A DNA stretch of 59,194 nucleotides, taken from NCBI GenBank assembly GCA_964646605.1, contig CAZYEX010000072.1:1-59194 (forward strand). The letters run 5' to 3'. Made by a program: the position numbers and the translations under genes. The stretch comes from SBAX01 sp964646605. GTDB lineage: Bacteria > Planctomycetota > Phycisphaerae > UBA1845. The notes under the pieces are model-generated. The model did not search any database. It saw only the letters and a program-made list of their open reading frames with translations, and was not told the DNA's origin. Positions 25,202 through 33,548 of the stretch are shown in pieces. How positions within the stretch are numbered: position 1 is the stretch's first letter; each line of letters opens with the position of its first letter.

Positions 25202-26545
25202 CTACCGGATAATCATCTCGACGCACTCGGGGATCGTGTGCCCGTTGCCCGGTTCATAGATGTCGGCCCCGGTCATGAAATCCACGATAGTCAACAAATC
25301 GGCCCCGGTGCAGAGGTTGCTGCGATCGGCGTCGCATTGATCGTTGGCCATTGGGCCGCCCTCGTAGCTCCCGTCGAGGTTATCCAGGGCCTCGAACACG
25401 TCGGCGAAGCCGGCCGTCAGGTTCAGATCCGCGTCCCCCTGCAAGTGCCCCATGCAACATTGCCGGTTGCTGTCCTTGTGGCGGACGCAGAAACGGGTCC
25501 GGTGAAACAAACGCCGCTGCAGGGTGATGAGGACGTCATTGCCTACCGGCGCCGCGACGGTCGTAATTGTGCATGTCGGAGGCGGGTCCAAGTGGGAAAG
25601 AACGGTAACCTCAAAATCGCTGATCGCCATCGTGCCCGGCGGCTTGCTGAACGTCATGGTCATCTGGTTCGTCGTTTCAACTGGGAGGAGAGCGTTCGGT
25701 GGGGTCCGGCGCCGCGAATCGATGTAGCAGTGCGACGGGCTGCACGAGGCCACGTATTTATTGCAGTTCGCCTCGGCGACGGTCATCACCAACGCTTCCG
25801 ACGCCGGGTAGATAACATTCGGCGAACCACTCGGATCCGCGAGGTAGGTGACGTCACCTTTGGTCAGAAACCCAACGGGGAACGTGCCGCACGCGTTGCT
25901 CTTAACGTTCATCTTCAAGGTCGCGCAGTACTTCGGTGTACCGTTATCAACGACGCCGATTTGCTCGACGCCAATACGGCTGTAGCGGTAGTTCAACGAA
26001 CTCAAATCAACGGGGGCGATGGTGTCTAGACCGAGGAAAATGAAATCCGGACGGTTGATGTCGACCGGAACACCCAGATCAGGATCGTGACCCGCCTGCA
26101 CGCAGTCGCGCTGCAGGTAGCATACCGGGTAGGAAGGCGGGCAGTCCAAGTCGGTGTCACATTCCGGTGGCGTGATCAAGGCGTTCCAGCCTAAGGGAAG
26201 GATCGCTCCGTTCACTCCGTCGACGAACCCGGTCCCGTCAAGCTTGGCCTGAAAAGCGCGCACCCCGAGGGGCAACTCCGCGCCCCAGCCGGAGGCAAAA
26301 ATGTCCGCTTCCACCGAATCTCCGGGCAAGACCGAGAGGTTGTTCACTCCCACGCAAATCTGCCCAGCGGGACAATTGGCGGGACCGCCGCAGACTGCGT
26401 TGTTGACGCTACAATGGCCGATGCCGACGCCGTTCTTCTTGACCGCCTGGAGCGAGAACTTCGCCGCCGCTTCCGCCGAAGCCGTAATGCCGATCACGCC
26501 CAGTGCAAAAGCCAACTTCATCGCATGCGCAGAAACGATCCTCAT
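25202..26545 (-). CDS. Secreted protein with dockerin-like C-terminus (paralogue of the gene at 13.9 kb)
   Basis: This 447-residue protein opens with a signal peptide (KLAFALGVIGITASAEA) and GGGGAT upstream of the ATG. It shares with the 13.9-kb gene the opening AKFSLQAVKKN, a PGDSVEADIF strand, HCYIDSRR, a DFEVTVLS strand, GNDVLITLQRR and CVRHKDSNRQC. The C-terminal region has DADLNLTAGFADVFEALDNL and CDADRSNLCTGADLLTIVDF, two dockerin-type EF-hand halves. A Cys-rich insert near residue 45 (CSVNNAVCGGPANCPAGQIC) is absent from the paralogue. It is probably extracellular. The function is unknown. Confidence 0.78.
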   Translation of the reverse strand: MRIVSAHAMKLAFALGVIGITASAEAAAKFSLQAVKKNGVGIGHCSVNNAVCGGPANCPAGQICVGVNNLSVLPGDSVEADIFASGWGAELPLGVRAFQAKLDGTGFVDGVNGAILPLGWNALITPPECDTDLDCPPSYPVCYLQRDCVQAGHDPDLGVPVDINRPDFIFLGLDTIAPVDLSSLNYRYSRIGVEQIGVVDNGTPKYCATLKMNVKSNACGTFPVGFLTKGDVTYLADPSGSPNVIYPASEALVMTVAEANCNKYVASCSPSHCYIDSRRRTPPNALLPVETTNQMTMTFSKPPGTMAISDFEVTVLSHLDPPPTCTITTVAAPVGNDVLITLQRRLFHRTRFCVRHKDSNRQCCMGHLQGDADLNLTAGFADVFEALDNLDGSYEGGPMANDQCDADRSNLCTGADLLTIVDFMTGADIYEPGNGHTIPECVEMIIR

Positions 26546-26893
26546 GAGCCGATCCCCTTCTTTGGTGAACTCCGTCTACGGACGCCCGAGGCAATACCCC
26601 TCCGCCTAGACGATCGTATCAGTTTACCCGATTCTCCGGTCCAACTCAACAGGCTTTCGAACGCCGGTCCGACCCTTTTTTCACCGGGTTCCAAACCGGG
26701 AATCGGGTGTGGCCGAAACGAACCCCATGGTCAACGGAAATTCCCCGTACCCGTGGTTCTCGAACGTCGCCTATCGGACGTTGCCCCAGAGATAGCCTAT
26801 AGGCGGCCCTCCAAACCCCGACCGCCCGCGGGGCCAGACCGCCACGGCAACCCGCGCCGGTCGGCTGTCCCCAACCCCCTGCGATGGACACGA

Positions 26894-26922
26894 ATTATAG
26901 GCTGAGCCGTCGCGGATGTCCA
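26894..26922 (-). promoter_or_regulatory. Minus-strand sigma-70-type promoter
   Basis: TGGACA (26917-26922), a 17-base spacer and a perfect TATAAT (26894-26899) are read on the minus strand. It would drive the dockerin-like gene at 26545 with a leader of about 340 bases, or a small RNA. Confidence 0.5.
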
Positions 26923-26987
26923 GCCCTTTTCTTGGGGTCCTCAGGACCCTCCCGCGGGGACGGGAATCACGCCCTAGAAGCGTTGCC

Positions 26988-27016
26988 TTGACACCCGGGA
27001 GAGCCAGGGGCACAAT
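26988..27016 (+). promoter_or_regulatory. Plus-strand sigma-70-type promoter
   Basis: A perfect TTGACA (26988-26993), a 17-base spacer and CACAAT (27011-27016) lie about 165 bases upstream of the coiled-coil protein gene. Confidence 0.55.
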
Positions 27017-27189
27017 CCGGTCCCGAGCGACGGCCCGTTTAGACGTTCGACCCTCCCGACGGCGACCGCAGGGTTGGTTTGGCTGCCAGTCGGAGGCCTC
27101 GTATCCGCCGAGGCCGGCCCGGGCCCGGCGACGTGCCGCGCGGTGTTGTAAGATCCCACAACCGAGAGTCTACCGGAGGTTGCACACAC

Positions 27190-28623
27190 ATGGCCAAGGG
27201 GCAGCAGCAAGGGCTTAACGCCCTCACGGTTTGGATGATCCTCTTCGTCGCCCTTTGGCTCACCTCGACTGTCTTTCTGGTCATCCTCTACACCGGACAA
27301 GAGGAGCTTCACGCCGAAAACCAGCGTCTCCTCTCCGCCAATCGCAAGCTCATCAGCGGGCCCGAGGAAAAGTCGATCGAATTGGTGAAGAGCGCCCAGG
27401 AAAACGGTCCCACCGTCGCGGGATTGCTGGAGGAGGCGCGCGCCAAAACCGCGGAACTCGCCACCGGTGACGAGGGCGACAGCGCCGCCGAAGTTCGACA
27501 GAAGCGCGACCGACTGTTGCAGACCATCCAGACCGGCGGGTTGGCCGCGAAGGCGGATTCGTTCGTCGACCTGTCGTTCCATGACGCCTTGACCCGTGTG
27601 TACGAGGGTCTGAAGTCCGAGAGAGAACTTCGCCAAAAAGCGGAGGATCGCGCCGCCCAACTCGAAGCCCAGATCAACGGCCAGGTCGAAGCCTCCACCC
27701 AACAGAAAAACTATTTCGAGAAACAGGCCAAGGAAACCGCCCAACAGCTTCGCCAAGGCGAATCCGATCATGCCGCCTATCGCTCCGAGCGTGACAAGGG
27801 GGTGGAAACGATCGAGCGCGAATTCGCCGACAGCCGCAAGCGCAACGACGCCGACCTGACCAAGGAACGGCAAGCCCGCGCCGCGGCCGAAAAGCGAGTC
27901 GCCGAATTGCAAAAACGCCTCACCGCACAACAGGAACGCCTCGGAGAGTTAAGGATCGGCCCTGAGAAACTCGCCACCGCGCGTCAGCCCGACGGGAAAA
28001 TCCTCTCCGCTGTGCCCGGCGATCAGGTGGTTTACGTCGATCTCGGCCGCCATCATGGATTGGTCTTAGGACTTCAGTTCGCCGTCTACTCCGCCCAGAC
28101 CGGGATCCCCGAGGACGGACGCGGCAAGGCCCAGGTCGAGGTTGTGTCCATCGGTCAGACGTCGTCCGAGTGCCGTATCGTCGGCGTGGTAGGCAACAAC
28201 GTCATCCTGCAAGGGGACTTGGTGGCCAACCCCGTCTACGATCCCAACCGCCCGCTGACCTTCGTCGTCCTGGGCGAGTTCGACCTGGACCGCGACGGCC
28301 AAACCGACCGCGACGGCGCCCCGACCTTGAAATCCCTCATCGCCGAGTGGGGCGGTAAGGTGTCGGACGAACTGACGCCCCTCACCGATTTCGTTGTTTT
28401 GGGGGCCTCGCCTCGCCGACCGAAACCGCCCGCCGAAGGCGCCGCAACCGGCGGCAGCGCCGCCTCCGCCGCCGCCCAAGCGTCGGATCCCGTGTTCCAA
28501 ACCTGGAAGCAATACCAGGACCTCTCCGAAGAGGCTCGCACCCTGGCCGTACCCATCCTCACCCAGGACGTCTTCCTCAATTTCCTAGGGTATCGCGGCG
28601 GGCGAGTAGCGGCCCAGCGTTAG
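27190..28623 (+). CDS. Membrane-anchored coiled-coil protein with BRCT-like C-terminal segment
   Basis: GGAGG ten bases upstream supports the ATG at 27190. The 477-residue protein has one N-terminal membrane helix (LTVWMILFVALWLTSTVFLV). A long Glu/Lys/Arg/Ala-rich coiled coil follows to about residue 255. A globular region then begins GDQVVYVDLGRHHGLVLGLQ. Near residues 355-400, TFVVLGEFDLDRDG, LIAEWGGKVSDELT and DFVVLG resemble the strand-helix pattern of a BRCT domain, with its GGKV and final D-x-V-x-G. That is a fold guess. No operon partner is visible. It may organise something at the inner membrane. Confidence 0.7.
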   Translation: MAKGQQQGLNALTVWMILFVALWLTSTVFLVILYTGQEELHAENQRLLSANRKLISGPEEKSIELVKSAQENGPTVAGLLEEARAKTAELATGDEGDSAAEVRQKRDRLLQTIQTGGLAAKADSFVDLSFHDALTRVYEGLKSERELRQKAEDRAAQLEAQINGQVEASTQQKNYFEKQAKETAQQLRQGESDHAAYRSERDKGVETIEREFADSRKRNDADLTKERQARAAAEKRVAELQKRLTAQQERLGELRIGPEKLATARQPDGKILSAVPGDQVVYVDLGRHHGLVLGLQFAVYSAQTGIPEDGRGKAQVEVVSIGQTSSECRIVGVVGNNVILQGDLVANPVYDPNRPLTFVVLGEFDLDRDGQTDRDGAPTLKSLIAEWGGKVSDELTPLTDFVVLGASPRRPKPPAEGAATGGSAASAAAQASDPVFQTWKQYQDLSEEARTLAVPILTQDVFLNFLGYRGGRVAAQR

Positions 28624-28698
28624 GAACGCGACGTTCCTTCGCGGAGCGCACGGGTTCCATTTCAGCATCAGCGCCGCACGCGCCTGCGACAGCGGTAG

Positions 28699-28718
28699 GG
28701 TGGGTCCGCAGACCCACC
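28699..28718. repeat. GGTGGGTC hairpin downstream of the coiled-coil gene
   Basis: An 8-bp stem, GGTGGGTC with its complement, surrounds a CGCA loop 75 bases after the stop. Very similar GGTGGGTCCGCAGACCCACC hairpins recur in other genomes as REP-like sequences. It may also act as terminator. Confidence 0.5.
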
Positions 28719-28804
28719 TGCGTCCCTTCCCCAGACACCTGACTTCACCGATCATGCCCGCGGCGTTCGTCTCACGGGTTCATGGTCGGCGCGGGAGGTT
28801 CCTT

Positions 28805-30361
28805 ATGCGGATTCCTTTGGCAAATCCACGGTTCACTCTGCGACGTGCGGGGTTTCGCCTCTTGGCCGTCATGGTCCCACTCGCCGTTGCGGCATGTGAT
28901 CCTGCTCCCTTCGGCGGTGGTCCGGGAGTCACTACCGGCGGAGCCAAAGATATCGCCTACGCCCGCCAGATCATCGAAGACGGCGGAGTGCCCGAACCTG
29001 ACACCATCACCGTCGAGGGCTTCATCGCCGAACACAGCGTCGAAATCGTCCAGCCTCCCGACGCCGGCACCCTCTACGCCACGGCCACGGCGGCTTGGAA
29101 CCGGGACTTCGACGAACTCACCCCCCTCGTCACCTTGCAGATCGGCTTTGGCAGCACCGTCAGCCGCGAGGCGTTCCACCGCGACGCCCTGAACGTCTGC
29201 CTGGTGATCGACCGCAGCGGATCGATGGCCGATCCCATTGACTCTCGCACGAACACCTCCAAGCTCGAGGCGATCCAGGTCGCCGTCGATCGTGTGCTTG
29301 CCCAACTCACCTCCGCCGATCTGGTCAGCGTCGTCGTATTCAACGAAGAACCGGTCACGCTTCTGGAAGCGGTTCCCGGCGATGACTTCGTCGCCGTCAA
29401 GCGGGCCTTGGACGGAGTCAGGCCCGAGGGCGGCACGGACATCGCCCGCGCCATGCGCCGCGGTTTCCGCATCGTGGAGGAACATCAGACCGCCGGCCGA
29501 TCGGACCGCATTCTCGTCTTCACCGACGCCCTCGCCACCGCCGGAACCACCAACGCCGATGACTTCGTGGAGATGATGAACGAGTTCGCTGACGAGGGGA
29601 TCGGGGCCACCATCTTCGGAGTCGGAACCGATTTTGGTCAGGACCTCGCCTATCGCATCTCCCAGGTCCGCGGCGCGAACCTGCTCTATCTGAACGACTA
29701 CGAGCGCATCCTCACCATCTTCGACGACGAGTTCGACTATCTCGTGACGCCCGTCGCCTATGACGTCGCTCTCACGACCTCGATCCCCTTCGTGTTCACC
29801 GTCGCCGACATCTACGGACTGCCCGAAGCCGACGCCGGTTCGCACCTCTTGCAACTCAGCGTGCCCACCTTGTTCTTCAGCAGCCGTGAAGGCGGCGCCG
29901 CCATCATCGTCCGGCTCCGCGCCGGCGCCCTCGTCGATTTCACCCAGCCCGTCGAAGCCGCCACCGTCACCCTGAGCTTCTCCACAACGGCCGGCGCCGC
30001 CTCCGACGAAACCCTCAACGTGACCCTTCCCGCCGACCTCGACCCCAACGCCTTGACGTCCTATTTCCAAACCGTCGGCGCTCAACGCGGCGTCCTCTTG
30101 CTCAACACGGCCTTGACCCTGCAACGCGCCTGTGCCGACGTGTACCAATGCTACGAATTCGGTGATATTTGCTATTTCGAACCCTACGATTCCTTCGGCG
30201 CGCAAACCGCCGTCTCCCGCCTCACCGAGTTCCTCCCCTATTTCGACGCCCTCGCCACCGGCCTGGCGGGCCAAGCCTCGCCCGCCTCGCGAACCCTCTC
30301 CCAAGAGCGGGCACTGGTCGAGAAACTCCTCGCCAACATTCAGGGGTATGTGCCTGAATAA
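28805..30361 (+). CDS. VWA-domain lipoprotein
   Basis: GGGAGG six bases upstream supports the ATG at 28805. The 518-residue product has a lipobox ending at Cys31 (LAVAAC). It carries a von Willebrand A domain from about 130 to 310 with an intact MIDAS site: DRSGS at 136-140, a threonine in GGTDIAR and an Asp in VFTDALA. This form resembles the calcium-activated chloride-channel/YfbK group of bacterial VWA proteins. After the domain comes a beta-rich region and a helical tail with Cys pairs (CADVYQCYEFGDICY). It is probably a periplasmic metal-dependent binding protein. It has no close operon partner. Confidence 0.88.
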   Translation: MRIPLANPRFTLRRAGFRLLAVMVPLAVAACDPAPFGGGPGVTTGGAKDIAYARQIIEDGGVPEPDTITVEGFIAEHSVEIVQPPDAGTLYATATAAWNRDFDELTPLVTLQIGFGSTVSREAFHRDALNVCLVIDRSGSMADPIDSRTNTSKLEAIQVAVDRVLAQLTSADLVSVVVFNEEPVTLLEAVPGDDFVAVKRALDGVRPEGGTDIARAMRRGFRIVEEHQTAGRSDRILVFTDALATAGTTNADDFVEMMNEFADEGIGATIFGVGTDFGQDLAYRISQVRGANLLYLNDYERILTIFDDEFDYLVTPVAYDVALTTSIPFVFTVADIYGLPEADAGSHLLQLSVPTLFFSSREGGAAIIVRLRAGALVDFTQPVEAATVTLSFSTTAGAASDETLNVTLPADLDPNALTSYFQTVGAQRGVLLLNTALTLQRACADVYQCYEFGDICYFEPYDSFGAQTAVSRLTEFLPYFDALATGLAGQASPASRTLSQERALVEKLLANIQGYVPE

Positions 30362-30550
30362 AAGGCGTCTGCGGGGCCCGGCAAACACACTCTAAGCGAC
30401 GCGCCCCAATTCGCTGCCGAAGTCACGCTCCCAAGGGGCCGTCGGCCTTCACTTCGGAGCCGGGCCGATCCACCGACCGGGGCGCTGGCGTCCGCCGAGC
30501 GCAAGCGACACGACCGATCCGAGCCCGGAGCGCAAACTACGCGATCAGAG

Positions 30551-30570
30551 CCGCGGGCGCAAGCCCGCGG
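30551..30570. repeat. CCGCGGGC REP-like hairpin
   Basis: CCGCGGGC (30551-30558) pairs perfectly with GCCCGCGG (30563-30570) around GCAA. The preceding AGAG and the following ATTTCC match the look of REP units that are common in this phylum. Confidence 0.6.
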
Positions 30571-30607
30571 ATTTCCTGCGCCGCCCCGCTGTGTCCTTCC
30601 GCCATTC

Positions 30608-30655
30608 CGCGTGATCGCCCGATCACGCGCTCCCCGCCGATCACCCGGCAATTCA
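30608..30655. repeat. Dispersed palindromic element, copy 2
   Basis: Arms of 10 bp (CGCGTGATCG and its complement) surround a CC loop at 30608-30629. They are followed by CCGCCGATCACCC and CAATTC. The copy at 32975-33022 has the identical palindrome and a near-identical trailer. Both are preceded by CATTC-CG sequence. Confidence 0.75.
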
Positions 30656-30688
30656 TTTGGGAAAACGAGTCGCCGCCGCGATTGCCCA

Positions 30689-32545
30689 CTATCCACCGGT
30701 GAAGGCATTCGCGAACAGCGCGAAGTCCATCAGGTCAACGTCGCGGTCTGCGTCCATGTCGAACAGATACCAGAACTTCACCGTCGGCTCGACCCACGGT
30801 CCGCCGCCATCTTCCGAGTCGATCACGCTCCAGAACACCGCGTAGTCTGTCGTGTCGATCTTGCCGTCGTCGTCATAGTCAGCTTTCGATCCTCGGATGC
30901 CCAGGCTGTGATACTCACCGACCGCGATACCCACAAAGCCCGTATTGGGTGCGGGCACGTTGGTCTGGCCATAATTGTTGTACCCCCAGGCCACAACCGA
31001 GCCGTCGCCCTTGAGGCCAAGACTGTGCCATCCTCCCGCCGCAACGGCCACGAAGTCCGTATTGGGCGCGGGGACATTGCACTGCCCATAGTTGTGAACG
31101 GGGTTACCGCACCCCCAGGCCACGATCGAGCCGTCGGCCTTGAGACCAAGACTATGGAAGTATCCCCCCTCGATGGCCACAAAGTCCGTATTGGGCGCAG
31201 GCACGCTGGTCTGGCCCCAGGCGCCGTTCCCCCAACCAACAACTGACCCGTTAGCCTTGAGGCACAGACTGTGAAGGTATCCCGTCGAGACGGCGACAAA
31301 GCCAGTATTGGGTGTGGGCACGTTGCTCTGGCCATAGTCGTTCCAGCCCCAGGGCCTGACGGACCCGTCCGCCTTGAGGCCAAGACTGTGAGCCCATCCC
31401 GCGGCGACGGCCACGAAGCCACTATTGGGCACGGGAACGCTCGTCTGACCATCGGCGTTGTAACCCCACGCCAGGATCGAGCCGTTGGATTTGAGCCCCA
31501 AGTTGTGCAAGCCGCCCGCCGCGACGGCCACAAAGCCCGTATTGGGCACAGGGACGTTAGTCTGACCTCCGGAGTTGTCTCCCCAGGCAGCGATCGAGCC
31601 GTCGGCCTTGAGGCCCAAGCTGTAATAATGGCCTGCCGCGACGGCGGAGAAGTGCCGGTTTGGCGCGGGAACATTGGCCTGACCATAGTTGTTATATCCC
31701 CAGGCCAGGATGGAACCATCGGCCTTCAGGCCCAGACTGTGTTCCCCTTCCGCCGCGACGGCCACAAAGCCCGTATTGGGCACAGGGACGTTGCACTGGC
31801 GATGGCTATTCCGCCCCCAGGCCACGATTGAGCCGTCGGACTTGAGGCCCAGGCTGTGAACGTCGCCTGAGGCGACGGCGACAAAGCCTGTGTTGGGCTC
31901 TGGAACGTTCATTTGACCATAGTAGTTGTCTCCCCACGCCACGATGGCACCATCGGACTTCAGGCCCAGGCTGTGCGCCGCGCCCGCGGCGATGCCTACG
32001 AATTCGGCATTCGGCAAGGGGACATTGGTTTGGCCGAGCCCGTTGTATCCCCACGCCACGATGGAGCCGTCGGACTTGAGGCCCAGGCTGTGATACACAC
32101 TCCCGGCGACGGCGATGAAGTCTGCATTCGGCGCAGGCACCTCCGTCTGACCATAATCGTCCCATCCCCAGGCGAAAATGGAGCCGTCGGACTTGAGGCC
32201 CAGGCTGTGACGCCAGCCTGCGGCGAGGGCCACGAGGCCGGTGTTGGGCGCGGGGACGTTGCTCTGCCCAGAGTCGTTGCGTCCCCAAGCCACGATCGAG
32301 CCGTCGGACTTCAGGCCTAGGCTGTGTTCCCAGCCCGCGGCTAGCTGCGTGAAAGGTCCGGTCAAGTCCACTCCGACAACTTGGCTACCCCACCCGACGA
32401 CCGAGCCGGCTGGCGCCTGGGCGAGCGCCGTCTCATGGGCAAACAGGAGAAGCACGCAACTGAGGACAGTTATCCCTCGAATCGGCGGCGCGCGACCGCC
32501 GCTCCGGCAAGGCGCTGCCTTCCCGCTTTGCACATGTGTACCCAT
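30689..32545 (-). CDS. Secreted RCC1-repeat protein with dockerin-like end
   Basis: This 618-residue protein has a signal segment (ITVLSCVLLLFAHETALAQA near 24-43). Twelve tandem 39-residue RCC1-type repeats follow, each HSLGLKSDGSIVAWG, then GQTNVPAPNTGFVAVAAG. They should build one or more propellers. Repeat 11 has a four-residue insert. The last 70 residues hold DYDDDGKIDTTDYAVFW and DMDADRDVDLMDFALFANAF, two EF-hand-like dockerin halves. The repeats are almost identical, with variation concentrated in the five residues after VAWG. The DNA is therefore a 117-bp tandem repeat prone to unequal recombination. It is probably extracellular. The ligand is unknown. Confidence 0.88.
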   Translation of the reverse strand: MGTHVQSGKAAPCRSGGRAPPIRGITVLSCVLLLFAHETALAQAPAGSVVGWGSQVVGVDLTGPFTQLAAGWEHSLGLKSDGSIVAWGRNDSGQSNVPAPNTGLVALAAGWRHSLGLKSDGSIFAWGWDDYGQTEVPAPNADFIAVAGSVYHSLGLKSDGSIVAWGYNGLGQTNVPLPNAEFVGIAAGAAHSLGLKSDGAIVAWGDNYYGQMNVPEPNTGFVAVASGDVHSLGLKSDGSIVAWGRNSHRQCNVPVPNTGFVAVAAEGEHSLGLKADGSILAWGYNNYGQANVPAPNRHFSAVAAGHYYSLGLKADGSIAAWGDNSGGQTNVPVPNTGFVAVAAGGLHNLGLKSNGSILAWGYNADGQTSVPVPNSGFVAVAAGWAHSLGLKADGSVRPWGWNDYGQSNVPTPNTGFVAVSTGYLHSLCLKANGSVVGWGNGAWGQTSVPAPNTDFVAIEGGYFHSLGLKADGSIVAWGCGNPVHNYGQCNVPAPNTDFVAVAAGGWHSLGLKGDGSVVAWGYNNYGQTNVPAPNTGFVGIAVGEYHSLGIRGSKADYDDDGKIDTTDYAVFWSVIDSEDGGGPWVEPTVKFWYLFDMDADRDVDLMDFALFANAFTGG

Positions 32546-32941
32546 CGTCGTACTTCAATCCCGCAGCGACCCTGAGTCGCTCGGCGCCGCTTGGCGAAGA
32601 AGATCGCCGTGTGATGGTCCAGTCGCCTGCTCGGCTCAAGTCGGAGTCGCAAACACGCGGTTATCATACCCCGCCGCCGAGCCGGATTTCAAACGAAACC
32701 TTTATTCTACGGCCGTTGAGCCAGGGCAACGTCCCTTGGCCCAGGGTTCAGGTGGGATCAGACTGACCGTACAGGCCCAAGGGGGACATAGGCCCAAGGG
32801 GGCCCAAGGGGGACATTCTACTTTTTGAAGCGAATCGTTGGGCTTTCGGCTGCCTGCGTTTCGGCTTTCCCCGAATCTCCATACGAAAACCGGCACTCGA
32901 AAATCGCCAATCCCCCTCCCCGCTGCGTCCCTCCCGTCCCT

Positions 32942-33022
32942 CATTCGCTCTTCGCTATTCGCCATTCACCATTCCGCGTGATCGCCCGATCACGCGGCCT
33001 CCGCCGATCACCCCCCAAGTTA
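32942..33022. repeat. Heptad array joined to palindromic element, copy 3
   Basis: Five 7-base steps (CATTCGC, TCTTCGC, TATTCGC and on) run to 32976. The palindrome with arms CGCGTGATCG follows at 32975-32996, then GCCGATCACCCCCCAAGTT. The juxtaposition with CATTCCG also occurs at the 30.6-kb copy. Confidence 0.7.
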
Positions 33023-33098
33023 TCTGGCTAGATGAATCGCCGCCGCCATCCTGGCTTGGGTCGTCGTGCCGCCGCCGCTCCGCGCGCTCTCCAGTCTC

Positions 33099-33169
33099 CA
33101 TTCGACATTCGACATTCGACACTCGGCAATCCCCTCTGTCCCTTCGTCCCTATGTCCCTTCGTCCCTTT
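33099..33169. repeat. Heptad and octad tandem arrays
   Basis: CATTCGA occurs three times in tandem from 33099, followed by CACTCGG and CAATCCC in the same 7-base phase. From 33138 the period changes to eight bases, GTCCCTTC and GTCCCTAT, over four units. Confidence 0.7.
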
Positions 33170-33548
33170 TTTCCTCAACGCCCCAATGCCGCGAGAAGCA
33201 AAAAAAGATACCAAACGAAGCCACTCTCGACTTACACTTCAAGCCCTTCCCGCAGCGCCAGGGGAGTCGCCCTGTGAACATAGGCGATCGGGGCCGGTCA
33301 GGAAACGCCAGGGTCCGTCAAGTTCCACCCCATCGTCAATCGACATTCGTCATTTCTGCGCGTTCCGTCGTACCTTCGTCGCCCCATGCCTTCGTTCCTC
33401 CGTTCCGTCATTCGGTCGGGCGGCGTTTGACCCCCCGGGTACGTTCGTGGACCGCTCAAACGTCAAGAGGATTCGTTCCTTGCCGCTTCGCGTCAAGCGA
33501 ACCCGTAGCGGGCTGGGCTCCTCTTATCCCGGTCGCTCGTGTTGTGAA

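Larger units (their letters stand above)
26546..27189. other. Divergent intergenic region with two good promoters
   Basis: This 644-bp spacer lies between the dockerin-like gene and the coiled-coil gene. It holds promoter-like sequences pointing outward in both directions (26894-26922 minus, 26988-27016 plus). The implied leaders are about 345 and 165 bases. No open frame looks coding and no riboswitch class is recognisable. Confidence 0.5.
30362..30688. other. Repeat-rich spacer between convergent genes
   Basis: This 327-bp gap holds a REP-type hairpin at 30551-30570, GAGCGCAAGCGAC-type sequence near 30490 and 30520, and a copy of the dispersed palindrome at 30608-30655. No coding frame is credible. 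Confidence 0.55.
32546..33548. other. 1-kb non-coding repeat region
   Basis: This is the longest gene-free stretch in the window. It contains short direct repeats GGCCCAAGGGGG (about 32775-32815), a heptad array (32942-32976) running into the palindromic element (32975-33022), a second heptad array (33099-33133), an octad array (33138-33169) and CATTCGT-type words near 33335-33350. Frames on both strands have no recognisable domains. Confidence 0.6.

Noticed and set aside
28772..30388. Long minus-strand frame opposite the VWA gene
   Set aside because: Same reason. The plus-strand gene has a lipobox, a ribosome site and an intact MIDAS site.
30900..32400. Regular ~117-bp direct repeats that could suggest a CRISPR-like array
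   Set aside because: They are the coding repeats of an RCC1 protein in one frame. There are no short repeats with unique spacers and no cas genes.
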